A DNA stretch of 64,000 bases from DASUAS01 sp963841415 (GCA_963841415.1 CAWJCN010000001.1:806001-870000); one strand, 5' to 3'; shown: positions 38,786-50,484, numbered from the stretch's first letter. Notes: generated from the letters alone by a model not told the origin. A program made the numbers and translations.

Positions 38786-39647
38786 CAGCTCACTGGTCGA
38801 GTGGTCCTGCGCCGACAATGTAACGGGGCTCAAGCACAGAGCCGAAGCTGCGTCATTTGGTGATCTCCGGATCACCTGATGGGTAGGGGAGCGTCGATCT
38901 CAGCCGTGAAGCGGTCGCGTGAGCGGACGTGGAGCGTGGTCGAGTGCGAATGCAGGTATGAGTAGCGAACGAGGGGGGAGGAACCCCTCCGCCGAATGCC
39001 CAAGGGTTCCTGGGGAAGGCTCATCCGCCCAGGGTTAGTCGGGAGCTAAGGCGAGGCCGAAAGGCGTAGTCGATGCACAACAGGTTGATATTCCTGTACC
39101 ACCATGTTCGCGCCCAACCCAATTCAGGTTGCTAAGGGGATGGCTTCGGCCGAACCGAACCACTTGATGACGGGTAGCGAAGGGGGGACGCAGGAGGGTA
39201 GGTCTACCGGGCGCTGGTTGTACCCGGGGTAAGCAGGTAGGCGGTCCCATAGGCAAATCCGTGGGGCTCAACGCCGAGATGCGATGCCGAACCGATTCAG
39301 GTGAAGTGACTGATCCCATGCTGCCGAGAAAAGCCTCTAGCGAGCTGACATGGTGCCCGTACCCCAAACCGACTCAGGTGGGCACGTAGAGAATACGAAG
39401 GCGATCGGGAGAACTCTGGTTAAGGAACTCGGCAAAATGCCCCCGTAACTTCGGGAGAAGGGGGGCCTTAGTAGGGTGACGGACTTTTCGTCCCGAGCCC
39501 GAGGAGGCCGCAGAGACCAGGGCCAAGCGACTGTTTACTAAAAACACAGGTGCGTGCAAAGTCGAAAGACGACGTATACGCACTGACGCCTGCCCGGTGC
39601 CGGAAGGTTACGGGGAAGGGTTAGCCGCAAGGCGAAGCTCTGAACCT

Positions 39648-40423
<776 letters not shown>

Positions 40424-40431
40424 CCTAAGGT

Positions 40432-41202
40432 AGGAATGCCCTTTGCAGGCAAAGGGTGCTGCCCCCCTCGTGGGCGACCACGAGGTGCGCAGTCGGCTAT
40501 ATGCTGGAAACTCCGAGTATCCGGTGGTACTCGTTCAGTGTCACACCCTCGTAGGAGAGTGTGATCATGAGCAGTGACAACTCATCCGGTGCGGACAATC
40601 AGCAGGAAAGGCTCACCACCATCGGCTGGTTGGTGGGTTTCGTCGATGGGGAAGGCTGTTTCAGCGTCCCCATCTTCCGGCAACGCTCGATGAAGCTTGG
40701 ATGGCAGGTGCAACCTCAGTTCACCGTTGTCCAGGGCCAATCGAGTCGCGACGTGCTCGAGGAGATGGTTCGTTTCTTCGGCTGCGGCAAGGTCTACGAC
40801 AACCGCCGCCATGACAACCATCGCGAAGATCTGTGCTCCTACCAGGTATCCCGTTTGGGCGACCTGCGGAGTGTGATCATTCCGTTCTTCGAGCAGCACC
40901 CACTCAGGACGGCGAAGCGAGACAACTTCGCCAAGTTCGCGGAGGTCGTCGAACTGGTTGCTCTTCGCCGGCACCTCACGGTGCCAGGTCTCTTCGAGAT
41001 TGCGGAGATCGTCCAGACGATGAACCACCGGAAGCGATCCGAGGTGTTGAGAATCCTCAGAGACCATACGCCGACCCTCTTCCCGGTCTCGTGAGAAGAG
41101 GATGAGATGGTCCGGACCCTACGGCGACGTAGGGAGGCTGACCAACGTCGGCCCGCCTGTTGGGAGCACGCCAATCCCAATCGGTCTACAAGTAACAGCT
41201 CA
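40432..41202 (+). other. Group I intron 2 in 23S rRNA (after U1931), with endonuclease ORF
   Basis: About 771 bp. The 5' exon is the 8-nt CCTAAGGT (40424-40431). P1 can form between exon AAGGT and GCCCTT (40438-40443) with one bulged C. The next hairpins are CCCTTTG/CAAAGGG and CCTCGTGG-GCGA-CCACGAGG. P7 is GACCAT (41062-41067) with ATGGTC (41107-41112). The 3' boundary is ambiguous by two bases: with U1931 as the 5' splice site the last intron base is A41202, not the usual G; G41204 would require the exon to end in G40433. From 40495 to 40551 it matches intron 1 at 56 of 57 positions. Confidence 0.85.
40567..41094 (+). CDS. LAGLIDADG homing endonuclease in 23S intron 2
   Basis: A 175-residue single-motif endonuclease with LVGFVDGEGCFSV near residue 25. 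AGGAG (40553-40557) is spaced nine bases before the ATG at 40567, better than for the intron 1 ORF. The two proteins are paralogues: they share the SGADNQQE start and the segments DVLE, FFGCG/LFSCG and VIIPFFEQHPL/VLPFFEQYPL, but diverge elsewhere, which suggests different or shifted targets. The C-terminus (RILRDHTPTLFPVS) is read through the R element of the intron core. Confidence 0.88.
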   Translation: MSSDNSSGADNQQERLTTIGWLVGFVDGEGCFSVPIFRQRSMKLGWQVQPQFTVVQGQSSRDVLEEMVRFFGCGKVYDNRRHDNHREDLCSYQVSRLGDLRSVIIPFFEQHPLRTAKRDNFAKFAEVVELVALRRHLTVPGLFEIAEIVQTMNHRKRSEVLRILRDHTPTLFPVS

Positions 41203-41222
41203 AGCGAAATTCCTTGTCGGGT

Positions 41223-41529
41223 AATTGATTTGCCCTGCATGGAGGTGACTCCATGTGAAGACCCGCTCATAACGGCGAAGCCCTCTCCGGCTGCCTCAAC
41301 TCAAGGATGAGGCGATAGACGGCGGGTAATGCCGTGGGAAGTCCTCTGCCTCTTCGAGGTATGACCCCGTAACGACTGATCCCCTCGGGGAGAGGCGTCG
41401 TTCACTGTCACACCCCAGCCGTACGGTCGGGAGGTGGCAAATCTACGGACGGCGCAACACGCGGGCTCTCAGCGTCGTCAGCTGAGATGAAGGCATAGTC
41501 TGCCCCGTTGGAAACAACGGAATGAGGCG
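41223..41529 (+). other. Group I intron 3 in 23S rRNA (after U1951), no ORF
   Basis: 307 bp, following U41222 (CCTTGTCGGGT) and ending with G41529 before AAGTTCCGACC, so boundaries are canonical. P1 can form between exon GGGT and GCCC (about 41233-41236). It shares the motif GTTCACTGTCACACCC with introns 1 and 2 (GTTCAGTGTCACACCC), preceded in each by a hairpin, and has an S-like element AAGGCATAGTCTGCC near 41488. A P9-type hairpin CCGTTGGAAACAACGG (41504-41519) follows. No open frame, so it depends on others for mobility, or is immobile. Confidence 0.8.
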
Positions 41530-41808
41530 AAGTTCCGACCTGCACGAATGGCGTAACGACTTGGCTACTGTCTCAACCAGAGACCCGGCGAAATTGCAGT
41601 ACGAGTAAAGATGCTCGTTTCCCGCAGAAGGACGGAAAGACCCCGTGGACCTTCACTACAGTTTGATGTTGGTTTTCGGTATGTACTGTGTAGGATAGGT
41701 GGGAGTCTGGGAAGCCGGGGCGTCAGCTTCGGTGGAGACAACGTTGAAATACCACCCTGTACATATTGGGAATCTAACCTGGGCCCGTGATCCGGGTCGG
41801 GGACAGCG

Positions 41809-41842
<34 letters not shown>

Positions 41843-42065
41843 CAAAGAGTAACGGAGGCGCCCAATGGTTCCCTCAGCCTGGTTGGCCATCAGGCGTCGA
41901 GCGTAAAGGCACAAGGGAGCTTGACTGCGAGACCTACAAGTCGAGCAGGTGCGAAAGCAGGGCTTAGTGACCCGGCCGTGGCGTGTGGAAGCGCGGTCGA
42001 TCAACGGATAAAAGGTACCCCGGGGATAACAGGCTTATCTTGCCCAAGAGTCCACATCGACGGCA

Positions 42066-42104
<39 letters not shown>

Positions 42105-42114
42105 GTGAAGCATC

Positions 42115-42148
<34 letters not shown>

Positions 42149-42313
42149 TACGCGAGCTGGGTTTAGAACGTCGCGAGACAGTTCGGTCCCTATCCTCTGT
42201 GGGCGTAGGAGATTTGAGGGGAGCTGTCCCTAGTACGAGAGGACCGGGACGGACGCAGCTCTGGTGTGCCAGTTGTCCTGCCAAGGGCACGGCTGGTTGG
42301 CTACCTGCGGAAA

Positions 42314-42347
<34 letters not shown>

Positions 42348-42561
42348 GCCTCGAGATGAGATCTCCCACCGGGTGAACCGGGTAAGGCCCCTGGTAGACC
42401 ACCAGGTTGATAGGCCGGAGGTGTAAGCACGGTGACGTGTTCAGCCGACCGGTACTAATCGGCCGAGGGCTTGGGTTCTTTCTTCTACTTGCGTACCCGA
42501 TCTGAGGTGTGCTCGTGCTCGCTCTGGAGCTCTCACGAGGGCTTTGACAATTTCATCAGGT

Positions 42562-42680
42562 TTCCGGTGGCAATTGCGGCGGGGAAACACCCGTTCCCAT
42601 TCCGAACACGGAAGTGAAGACCGCCAGCGCCGATGGTACTTGGGGGGGAACCCCCTGGGAGAGTAGGTCGTCGCCGGGAT
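42562..42680 (+). rRNA. rrf: 5S ribosomal RNA
   Basis: About 119 nt. The core CACCCGTTCCCATTCCGAACACGGAAGTGAAG is unmistakable (cited by its ends CACCCGTTCC and GGAAGTGAAG). The terminal helix pairs TTCCGGTGG with the 3' GTCGCCGGGA. It lies 83 bases after 23S. Confidence 0.95.
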
Positions 42681-42688
42681 TTCTCAGG

Positions 42689-42731
42689 CGCCCCCGCCGC
42701 GCGAGCGATCGCCGCGGCGGGGGCGTTTTTT
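42689..42731 (+). terminator. Intrinsic terminator of the rRNA operon
   Basis: CGCCCCCGCCGC (42689-42700) pairs with GCGGCGGGGGCG (42714-42725), followed by six T residues. This is the strongest intrinsic terminator in the window. Confidence 0.93.
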
Positions 42732-42761
42732 GCGTGCTCGACCACTTACGATCGGACGGCC

Positions 42762-43898
42762 ATGGCAGACCAACCACGACGCGGCGGTGACCGGAAGGGT
42801 CGGCCGTCCGCGAAGCGCGGTGGAGGTACCGGTCGGGGCGCTTCCAGCAGCACCGGTCGTGCCTCGGGCCGCAGCGGCTCGACGTCGGGCCGCGGTGCCG
42901 CCAAGGGTGCCTCGACCGGTCGTGGTGGCGGATCCACCGGCCGTGGAGCCTCGTCGTCCGGCCGGGGTGCGGCCCGTGGCGCCAGCCAGGGCCGCGAGGG
43001 CGGGCGTCCCGACAGGCACGGGCGGCGGGGCCGCGACGAGCCGGCCGCGGCGCGCCGTACCCGCGGCGAGGGCTTCGGCCCGTACTCGGTCGACGAGCGC
43101 GACGAGGAGACCCGGCAGAAGCGGGGCGCGTCCCGCGGCGTCCGCCGACCGGCCGCCGCTGACGCGGCGGAGCGTCCCGCGCTCCGGACCGTGGGCAAGC
43201 GCACCGTCCGCGACGACACGCCCCGCAAGACCCGACGCTCCCAGCCGTCGGCGCCGACCCGCCGGCGTCGCAAGCGCGGGCCGTCCGACGTGCAGGACGA
43301 GATGGCCCGGCTGGCCGGGCGCAACGCGAACCGGGCGTTCGGCACGTTGATGGCCGCGGCCGACGCGTTCGCCCACGACCGCGAACGCGAGACGTTGCGC
43401 ATCCTGCGCCCGCTGCGTGAGCAGCTGCCCGACTCGCCGAGCGTGCGGGAGCTCACCGGGCTCGCGCAGTACCGCCTCGGGAACTACGCGGCGGCCGCCA
43501 AGGAGCTCGAGGCCTACGCCGAGCTGAGCGACGCGGTCGACCAGAACCCCGTGCTCATGGACTGCTACCGCGCCCAGCGTCGCTGGCGGAAGGTGGAGGA
43601 GCTGTGGGCCGAGCTGGCGTCGGTGTCGCCCAACGCGGAGCTCGTGACCGAGGGGCGGATCGTCTACGCCGGCTCGCTCGCCGATCAGGGGCGCCTGCCC
43701 GAGGCGCTGGCGCTGCTCCGCAAGCGCGTCGAGCGAGTCAAAGCGCCCCGCGAGCACCACCTGCGCCTCTTCTACGCGCTCGCCGATCTCGAGGAACGAG
43801 CCGGCAACCTCGCCCGGGCCCGGGAGCTCTTCCACCAGGTGCGGCGGGCCGATCCCGCGTTCGCCGACGTCGCCGAGCGGCTCGCCACCTTGGGATGA
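42762..43898 (+). CDS. TPR-repeat protein with basic RG/SG-rich N-terminus
   Basis: A 378-residue protein. Residues 1-75 are low-complexity, made of repeats of the type STGRGASS and SGRGAARGAS, and the stretch to about 180 is strongly basic (KTRRSQPS, RRRRKRG). Residues 180-378 form TPR-like helices (NRAFGTLMAAADAFAHDRERETL, YRLGNYAAAAKELEAYAEL, ARELFHQVRRADPAF). The tail could bind nucleic acid, and it follows the rRNA operon directly, but no function is known. TACGAT nine bases upstream may be a -10 box. Confidence 0.78.
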   Translation: MADQPRRGGDRKGRPSAKRGGGTGRGASSSTGRASGRSGSTSGRGAAKGASTGRGGGSTGRGASSSGRGAARGASQGREGGRPDRHGRRGRDEPAAARRTRGEGFGPYSVDERDEETRQKRGASRGVRRPAAADAAERPALRTVGKRTVRDDTPRKTRRSQPSAPTRRRRKRGPSDVQDEMARLAGRNANRAFGTLMAAADAFAHDRERETLRILRPLREQLPDSPSVRELTGLAQYRLGNYAAAAKELEAYAELSDAVDQNPVLMDCYRAQRRWRKVEELWAELASVSPNAELVTEGRIVYAGSLADQGRLPEALALLRKRVERVKAPREHHLRLFYALADLEERAGNLARARELFHQVRRADPAFADVAERLATLG

Positions 43899-43911
43899 CA
43901 GCAAGCTCGGC

Positions 43912-44538
43912 ATGAGGCTCCCGACGTCGGCCCACGAAGCCCAACGCTGGCGCATCCACGAGATCGCCCCGGACTTCACCGTGGAAGACGTCTGGGCGCT
44001 CCCCGCGACCGGCGGCGCCGAGGACTTCGGGGTGCTGCTCGAGCTGATGACCGCGTCGGATCCCGCCCACTCCGGTTCGGTGCCCACTCGGCTGCTCTGG
44101 CGAGTCCGAGAGTGGCTCGGTCGCGCGTTCCACCTCGGTGGGGTGTCGGCATCGGAGGACGCGCCGAACCGGCTGCCGATCCCGGGGACCGACGACGAGT
44201 ACTCGCTCGAGACGCGCCTCCCCGAGGACCTGCAAGGGACGGCGAGCGACGTCCACTTCGCCTCGCTGCCGTTCACGCCCCTCTATCGCACCGACGTGGA
44301 GTTCGCCGCCGAGCTCTCGAACCCCACCGTCCACGGCGTCCTCCATCTCGGGTGGGTCGACCGCGGCGGCGGGCGCCACCAGGGCCAGCTAGCCGTGCTG
44401 GTGAAACCTCGCGGCCGTCTCGGGCAGGTGTACATGATCTCGATCGCGCCGTTCCGGCATCACATCGTCTACCCGGCCCTCCTGCGCCAGATCGACCGCG
44501 GCTGGCGACGTCGGATGAGTGTCACACCCCCGTCGTAG
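43912..44538 (+). CDS. DUF2867-family protein
   Basis: A 208-residue soluble protein beginning MRLPTSAHEAQRWRIHEIAPDF. The segment LLWRVREWLGRAFHLGG, the central DVHFASLPFTPLYRTDVEFAAELSN-type strand pattern and the C-terminal MISIAPFRHHIVYPALLRQI agree with DUF2867, which is of unknown function. Thirteen bases after the TPR gene, so possibly co-transcribed. Confidence 0.7.
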   Translation: MRLPTSAHEAQRWRIHEIAPDFTVEDVWALPATGGAEDFGVLLELMTASDPAHSGSVPTRLLWRVREWLGRAFHLGGVSASEDAPNRLPIPGTDDEYSLETRLPEDLQGTASDVHFASLPFTPLYRTDVEFAAELSNPTVHGVLHLGWVDRGGGRHQGQLAVLVKPRGRLGQVYMISIAPFRHHIVYPALLRQIDRGWRRRMSVTPPS

Positions 44539-44605
44539 GGTCGTCGCACCTTCCCCCGAACGGCCGGTCCCGCTCTCCTGGACCCCGTCCCTCCGAAGGG
44601 AAGCC

Positions 44606-44992
44606 ATGTCCTCCACCACCCCCAGCGAAGCCCTCTCGGTCAACCTCGGCGTCCTGTGCGGCCCGTGCTCGGGCCCGGCCGAGGTCCGCGTGCTCGAGTC
44701 GGGCACCCGGCTCGCGACCCTGGCCGTGCGCTGCCCTGCGGGCCCGGCGCCCGACGAACGCGCCACCTCCGTCCCGGTCACCGTGTGGGACCCGCCCGCA
44801 TGGGTCGACTCGCTCGCCGCAGGGGACGTCGTGATCGTGGTGGGCCGGATGCGGCGGCGCTTCTACCAGCGGCCGGGCGGCGTGGGCTCCCGAGTCGACC
44901 TCGAGGCCGACCTCGTGGGCCGGGCGCGCGACCGCAGGCGGATCGATGCGGCCCTGCGGAAGGCCTACGAGTCGCTCGAACCACTCGGCTGA
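44606..44992 (+). CDS. Single-stranded DNA-binding protein-like OB-fold protein
   Basis: About 128 residues from the ATG at 44606, preceded by GAAGGGAAG. The pattern VNLGVLCGPC...EVRVLESGTRLATLAVRC then SVPVTVWDPPAWVDSLAAGDVVIVVGRMRRRFYQR follows the SSB OB-fold, but it is shorter than housekeeping SSB and lacks its acidic C-terminal tail (ends in YESLEPLG). An additional, divergent SSB-type protein is the best guess; DNA binding is not proven. Confidence 0.75.
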   Translation: MSSTTPSEALSVNLGVLCGPCSGPAEVRVLESGTRLATLAVRCPAGPAPDERATSVPVTVWDPPAWVDSLAAGDVVIVVGRMRRRFYQRPGGVGSRVDLEADLVGRARDRRRIDAALRKAYESLEPLG

Positions 44993-45114
44993 GCTTCCGT
45001 GACGGTCACATGAACACGGCCGCCCCCATCCCGGTCACCGAGAGTCGCGTCGGTAAGATCGAAGCGCTACGAATTCCATCCCCACATGAGCCCACACAAC
45101 GAGGTGAGGGACGC

Positions 45115-46967
45115 GTGACCGCGACACCCGAGACCAAGCCGCTCGAGCCCGCCATCCTCGACGAGGTCGTCATCCGGTTCGCCGGCGACTCCGGCGATGG
45201 CATGCAGCTCACGGGCGACCGCTTCACCGACGTCAGCGCCGTGTTCGGCAACGACCTGGCGACCATGCCGAACTACCCGGCCGAGATCCGGGCTCCGGCC
45301 GGGACGATCGCCGGCGTCTCGTCGTTCCAGGTGCACATCTCCGACCACGACATCGTGACCCCCGGCGATGCGCCGAACGTGCTGGTGGCGATGAACCCCG
45401 CCGCGCTCAAGGCCAACCTGTCCGAGCTCCCGCCGGCTTCGACCATCCTCGTCAACTCCGACGCCTTCGACGACCGCAACCTCACCAAGGTCGGCTACGA
45501 GGCCAACCCGCTCGACAACGGGTCGTTGGCCTCGTACCACGTGGTGCAGGTACCGATGACGAGCCTCACGCTCGAAGCGTGCAAGGACCTGGGTGTGAAG
45601 CCCCGTGACGCGGAGCGGTCGAAGAACTTCTTCGCGCTCGGGCTCATCTCGTGGATGTACACCCGCCCCGTCGACCCCACGGTGACGTGGATCAACGACA
45701 AGTTCTCGTCGCGGCCGCAGGTGCGCGACGCCAACCTCGCCGCGTTCAAGGCCGGGTTGCACTTCGGCGAGACCGCCGAGCTGCTCGAGCACTACCAGAT
45801 CCAGCCGGCGAAGCTGGAGCCTGGTCGCTACCGCAACATCACCGGCAACCTCGCGGTCGCGTACGGCCTCATCGCCGCCGCGCAGCAGGCGAGCCTGCCC
45901 ATCCTCTACGCGTCGTACCCGATCACCCCGGCGTCGGACATCCTCCACGAGCTGTCGAAGCACAAGAACTTCGGGATCCGCACGCTCCAGGCGGAGGACG
46001 AGATCGCCGCCGCCGCGGTCGCGGTGGGTGCGGCGTTCGCCGGCCAGCTCGGCATCACGGCCACCAGCGGTCCGGGCCTCGACCTCAAGTCGGAGGCGCT
46101 CGGCCTGGCGATCAGCCTCGAGCTGCCGCTGGTGATCGTCGACGTGCAGCGCGGTGGCCCGTCGACCGGCCTGCCGACGAAGACCGAGCAGTCCGATCTG
46201 ATGCTCGCGATGTACGGCCGCCACGGCGAGTCGCCGCTGCCGATCGTCGCCGCCTACTCGCCGAGCAACTGCTTCGCCGCCGCGTTCGAAGCGGTGCGCA
46301 TCGCGCTCGAAGTACCGCACGCCGGTGATCCTGCTCACCGACGGCTACGTGGCCAACGGCTCGGAGCCGTGGAAGCTCCCCGACGTCGACGCGCTGCCCG
46401 ACATCTCGGTGCCGTTCGCGAACGAGCCCAACCACGAGGGCGAGTTCTGGCCCTACCTGCGTGACCCCGAGACCCTGGCGCGCCCGTGGGCGATCCCGGG
46501 CACTCCCGGCCTGATGCACCGCATCGGTGGCATCGAGAAGCAGGAGGGCACGGGCAACGTCAACTACGACCCCGCCAACCATGAGCTGATGACCCGCATC
46601 CGGGCGAACAAGGTCGCCGGCATCGCTCGCGACATCCCGCCCGTCGAGGTCGACGGCGACGTCGACGCCGAGCTGCTCGTCCTCGGGTGGGGGAGCACGT
46701 GGGGTCCGATCAGCGAGGCGGTGCGCCGCGTGCGCGCGGCCGGTCGCCCGGTGGCGCATGCCCATCTCACGCACCTCAACCCGTTCGCGCCGAACCTCGG
46801 TGAGGTGCTGGCCGGCTACTCGAAGGTGCTCGTCCCCGAGATGAACATGGGTCAGCTCTCACGGCTCGTGCGGGCCGAGTTCCTCACCGACACGACCTCG
46901 CTCAACAAGGTGCAGGGCCTGCCCTTCAGCGCCACCGAGGTCGAGAACAAGATCATGGAGATGCTCG

Positions 46968-46975
<8 letters not shown>
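45115..46975 (+). CDS. korA: 2-oxoacid:ferredoxin oxidoreductase alpha (gamma-alpha fusion), frameshifted
   Basis: Alpha subunit of a CoA-dependent 2-oxoglutarate (or similar 2-oxoacid) oxidoreductase. The N-terminal gamma-type domain (VIRFAGDSGDGMQLTGDRF, PAEIRAPAGTIAGVS) is fused to the pyrimidine-binding alpha domain (YPITPASDILHEL, AEDEIAAAAVAVGA, TSGPGLDLKSEALGLA). At about 46309-46312 one extra base shifts the frame; removing it gives IALEYRTPVILLTDGYVANG. The C-terminal part (LVLGWGSTWGPISEAV) is complete. GTG start after GAGGTGAGGG. The end overlaps korB by eight bases. Confidence 0.92.
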
Positions 46976-48008
<1,033 letters not shown>

Positions 48009-48015
48009 TCACCAC

Positions 48016-49221
48016 CTATCTGTCGATGCTGCGGAACACCATGCCGGTGCGGGGCTTGGGCGCGAAGAACGTGGTCTTCTCCGGCATGCGCAGGTCGGCC
48101 GCGGCGGCGGCGCGGATGATCTCGACCCCAACCGGGCGCAAGAGGACGGCGGCGTCGGCCGCGCCCTTCTCGACCTGCGCCGCGACCGTCTTCGCGTCGT
48201 TGCGGTAGGTCAGCGCGACGTCGGGGACGGCGGTGAGGACCCCGGCCTCGAAGCGGGCCGAGTCGACGTCGCGCAGCTCGGGTGGGTACGCCGCCATGCG
48301 TTGCTCGAGCTCGGCGGTCGGCATGAGCAGGGCGAGTCCGTCGCGGTCGACGAGACCGAGGCTGCCGCCGTCGCGCATGGCCACCTCGAGCGCGGCGACG
48401 CCCTCGGGCACGTTGGGACCCACGGCATGCACGAAGAACGGTCCCGCCAGCGCGGCGCGCACGTCCACGTCGCCGAGGCCGGAGAGGAGGCGGTGGATAG
48501 CTCGGACACACAACTGCGTCGGCGCGAGCTCCACGATCAGCGTCATGATCGCGTCGGCCCCCGGGTCGTCGATGCCCGCGGCGCGCCGCTCGCGCCGGTA
48601 GTTGCCGGCGGTCTCGAAGCGGTGATGGCCGTCGGCCAGGACGACGAGCTCGGAACCGACCGCGGCCGAGATGGCCGCGATGCGCTCGGGATCGTCGACC
48701 CGCCACCGCGCGTGGTGGAAGCCATCCTCGTCGGTGGCGGTGGCGTCGGGCTCGGCCGAGCCCGGATCGAGCAGACCCGAGAGGCCGCCGGCCAGCGACA
48801 AACCCCAGATCGGGTCGAGGTTGGCCCGGGTGGCGCGCAACAGCTCCAGCCGGTCGGACTTGGCCTTGGGCAGCGTGCGCTCGTGGGGCATCACCCCGCT
48901 GCCGTCGTCGTCGAGGGCGAGTGCCCCCAGCACGCCCGTGGTTCGCTGGGGGACGCCGTCGTCGCCGGTGAACTCCATGCGGTAGATCGAGAACGTCGGC
49001 GCGTCGTCGGCGACGAGCACGCCCTCGTCGAGCCACTGCGAGAGGGCGGCGGCGGCCCCGTCGTAGCTGTCCGGGAGGATGAGCCGGACCGCGTTGTGCG
49101 GGTCGCGCACCTCCAACGCGGCGCGCGCTTCGGGCTCGATCACGTCGTAGGGTGGAGCACTCACCGCGCTGATGTCGCGGTCGCGGTAACGGATGCCGGG
49201 GAAGGGAAGAAAACGGGGCAC
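48016..49221 (-). CDS. DUF1015-family protein
   Basis: A 401-residue protein starting MPRFLPFPGIRYRDRDISAVSAPPYDVI, typical of DUF1015, with NAVRLILP, the central ADGHHRFETA motif and FVHAVGP. The conserved GHHR-type motif suggests an enzymatic pocket, but no reaction is established for the family. GTG start. It converges on korB with seven bases between stops. Confidence 0.85.
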   Translation of the reverse strand: MPRFLPFPGIRYRDRDISAVSAPPYDVIEPEARAALEVRDPHNAVRLILPDSYDGAAAALSQWLDEGVLVADDAPTFSIYRMEFTGDDGVPQRTTGVLGALALDDDGSGVMPHERTLPKAKSDRLELLRATRANLDPIWGLSLAGGLSGLLDPGSAEPDATATDEDGFHHARWRVDDPERIAAISAAVGSELVVLADGHHRFETAGNYRRERRAAGIDDPGADAIMTLIVELAPTQLCVRAIHRLLSGLGDVDVRAALAGPFFVHAVGPNVPEGVAALEVAMRDGGSLGLVDRDGLALLMPTAELEQRMAAYPPELRDVDSARFEAGVLTAVPDVALTYRNDAKTVAAQVEKGAADAAVLLRPVGVEIIRAAAAADLRMPEKTTFFAPKPRTGMVFRSIDR

Positions 49222-49305
49222 GGTCGCGATTCAGTCGGGGGTCAGGACGGGGGAGTGCCCGGATTCTCGCACACCGGGTTCCGCGATCCAGAGAGGAGCA
49301 TCCCC

Positions 49306-49665
49306 ATGCAGTCCGCCTACGACGCGTTCCAGGAAGGCAACCGCTTGCTCGCGTCGGAGAACCCCCACGCCGCGGTGATCGCGCTGGAGCGGGCCCGCGA
49401 GCTCGAGCCCGACAAGGCGTCCGTGCGCGAAACCCTCGCCCGTGCGTACTACCGCAGCGGTCGCTTCACGCAGGCCGGCGAGGAGTTCGAGCGGGCGGTG
49501 GAGATCGAACCGGTGAACGACTACGCGCATTTCGGTCTCGGCCTGTGCCTCACGCGGCGCGGTGACCGGATCGGGGCTCGCCGGCACCTCAAGCTGGCGG
49601 TCGCGATGCGGCCCGATCAGGCCGACTACCGCGCCGCGCTCGCCCGCGTCGCCGACGACGCCTGA
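49306..49665 (+). CDS. Small TPR protein
   Basis: 119 residues made of about three tetratricopeptide repeats: YDAFQEGNRLLASENPHAAVIALERAREL, then VRETLARAYYRSGRFTQAGEEFERAVEI and DYAHFGLGLCLTRRGDRIGARRHLKLAVAM (each quoted here only to show its helix pairs). GAGAGGAG (49291-49298) is a strong Shine-Dalgarno eight bases before the ATG. Likely a protein-protein adaptor; 18 bases before the HAD gene, so an operon is probable. Confidence 0.85.
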   Translation: MQSAYDAFQEGNRLLASENPHAAVIALERARELEPDKASVRETLARAYYRSGRFTQAGEEFERAVEIEPVNDYAHFGLGLCLTRRGDRIGARRHLKLAVAMRPDQADYRAALARVADDA

Positions 49666-49683
49666 CGTGTCGGTGACCAGCTG

Positions 49684-50484
49684 ATGAAGACCGCGCCGGT
49701 GGTGGCGTGTGACCTCGACGGCGTCGTCTGGCGCGGCGACGAACCGATCTCGGCCGCGGCACCCGGCATCGCCGCGCTCCGTGACGCTGGCCTCCGGGTG
49801 GCGTTCGTGTCGAACAACTCCAACTCGCCGGTGGATGAGGTGGCCGCGAAGCTCGAGCGCATGGGGATCCCCGCCGTCCGCGACGACGTCGTCACGAGCG
49901 CGCTGGCCGCGGCCTGGCTCCTCCAACACTCGCTCGCGCCCGGATCGCGGGTTCTGGTGTGCGGGGGACCGGGAGTGCGGGATGCGCTGCTGGGCGCGGG
50001 TCTGCAGCCGGTCGACGACCGGCCCGCCGACGCGGTCGTGGTCGGCTTCCACCGCGAGTTCGACTACGGCGCGCTCGACCGCGCGTCGCACGCGGTGCGC
50101 GACGGCGCCCGCTTCGTCGCCACCAACCTGGATGCCACCTACCCCGTGCCCGGTGGCCTGATCCCCGGCGCGGGTGCGCTCGTCGCCGCGGTGGCCACCG
50201 CCGCCGGCTCCACGCCCGAGGTGGCGGGCAAGCCCGAGGCGCCGATGGTCGGGCTCCTCCGCGAACGGTACGGCGACGCCGGGCTCGTGGTCGGCGACCG
50301 CCCGTCGACCGATGGCGCACTGGCGGACGCGATCGGCTGGCCCTTCGCGTTGGTCCTCTCCGGGGTCACCGCGGCGGTGGCGCCACCCGGCGGCGAGGCG
50401 ATCCCCGACCCCTCACCCCCGTTCGTGGGTGCCGACCTGGGAGTGTTGGCCCCCTCGCTCATCACGGCGCTCCAGCACACCTGA
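49684..50484 (+). CDS. HAD-IIA family phosphatase (NagD / p-nitrophenyl-phosphatase-like)
   Basis: 266 residues. HAD motif I is ACDLDGVVWRGDEPI, motif II FVSNNSNSP, motif III lysine GKPEAPM and motif IV VVGDRPSTDGALA. The C2-type cap between motifs II and III places it in subfamily IIA with NagD, PLP phosphatase and phosphoglycolate phosphatases; the substrate is unclear. In Mycobacterium a similar gene (Rv1692) precedes tlyA, which agrees with this position. Confidence 0.9.
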   Translation: MKTAPVVACDLDGVVWRGDEPISAAAPGIAALRDAGLRVAFVSNNSNSPVDEVAAKLERMGIPAVRDDVVTSALAAAWLLQHSLAPGSRVLVCGGPGVRDALLGAGLQPVDDRPADAVVVGFHREFDYGALDRASHAVRDGARFVATNLDATYPVPGGLIPGAGALVAAVATAAGSTPEVAGKPEAPMVGLLRERYGDAGLVVGDRPSTDGALADAIGWPFALVLSGVTAAVAPPGGEAIPDPSPPFVGADLGVLAPSLITALQHT

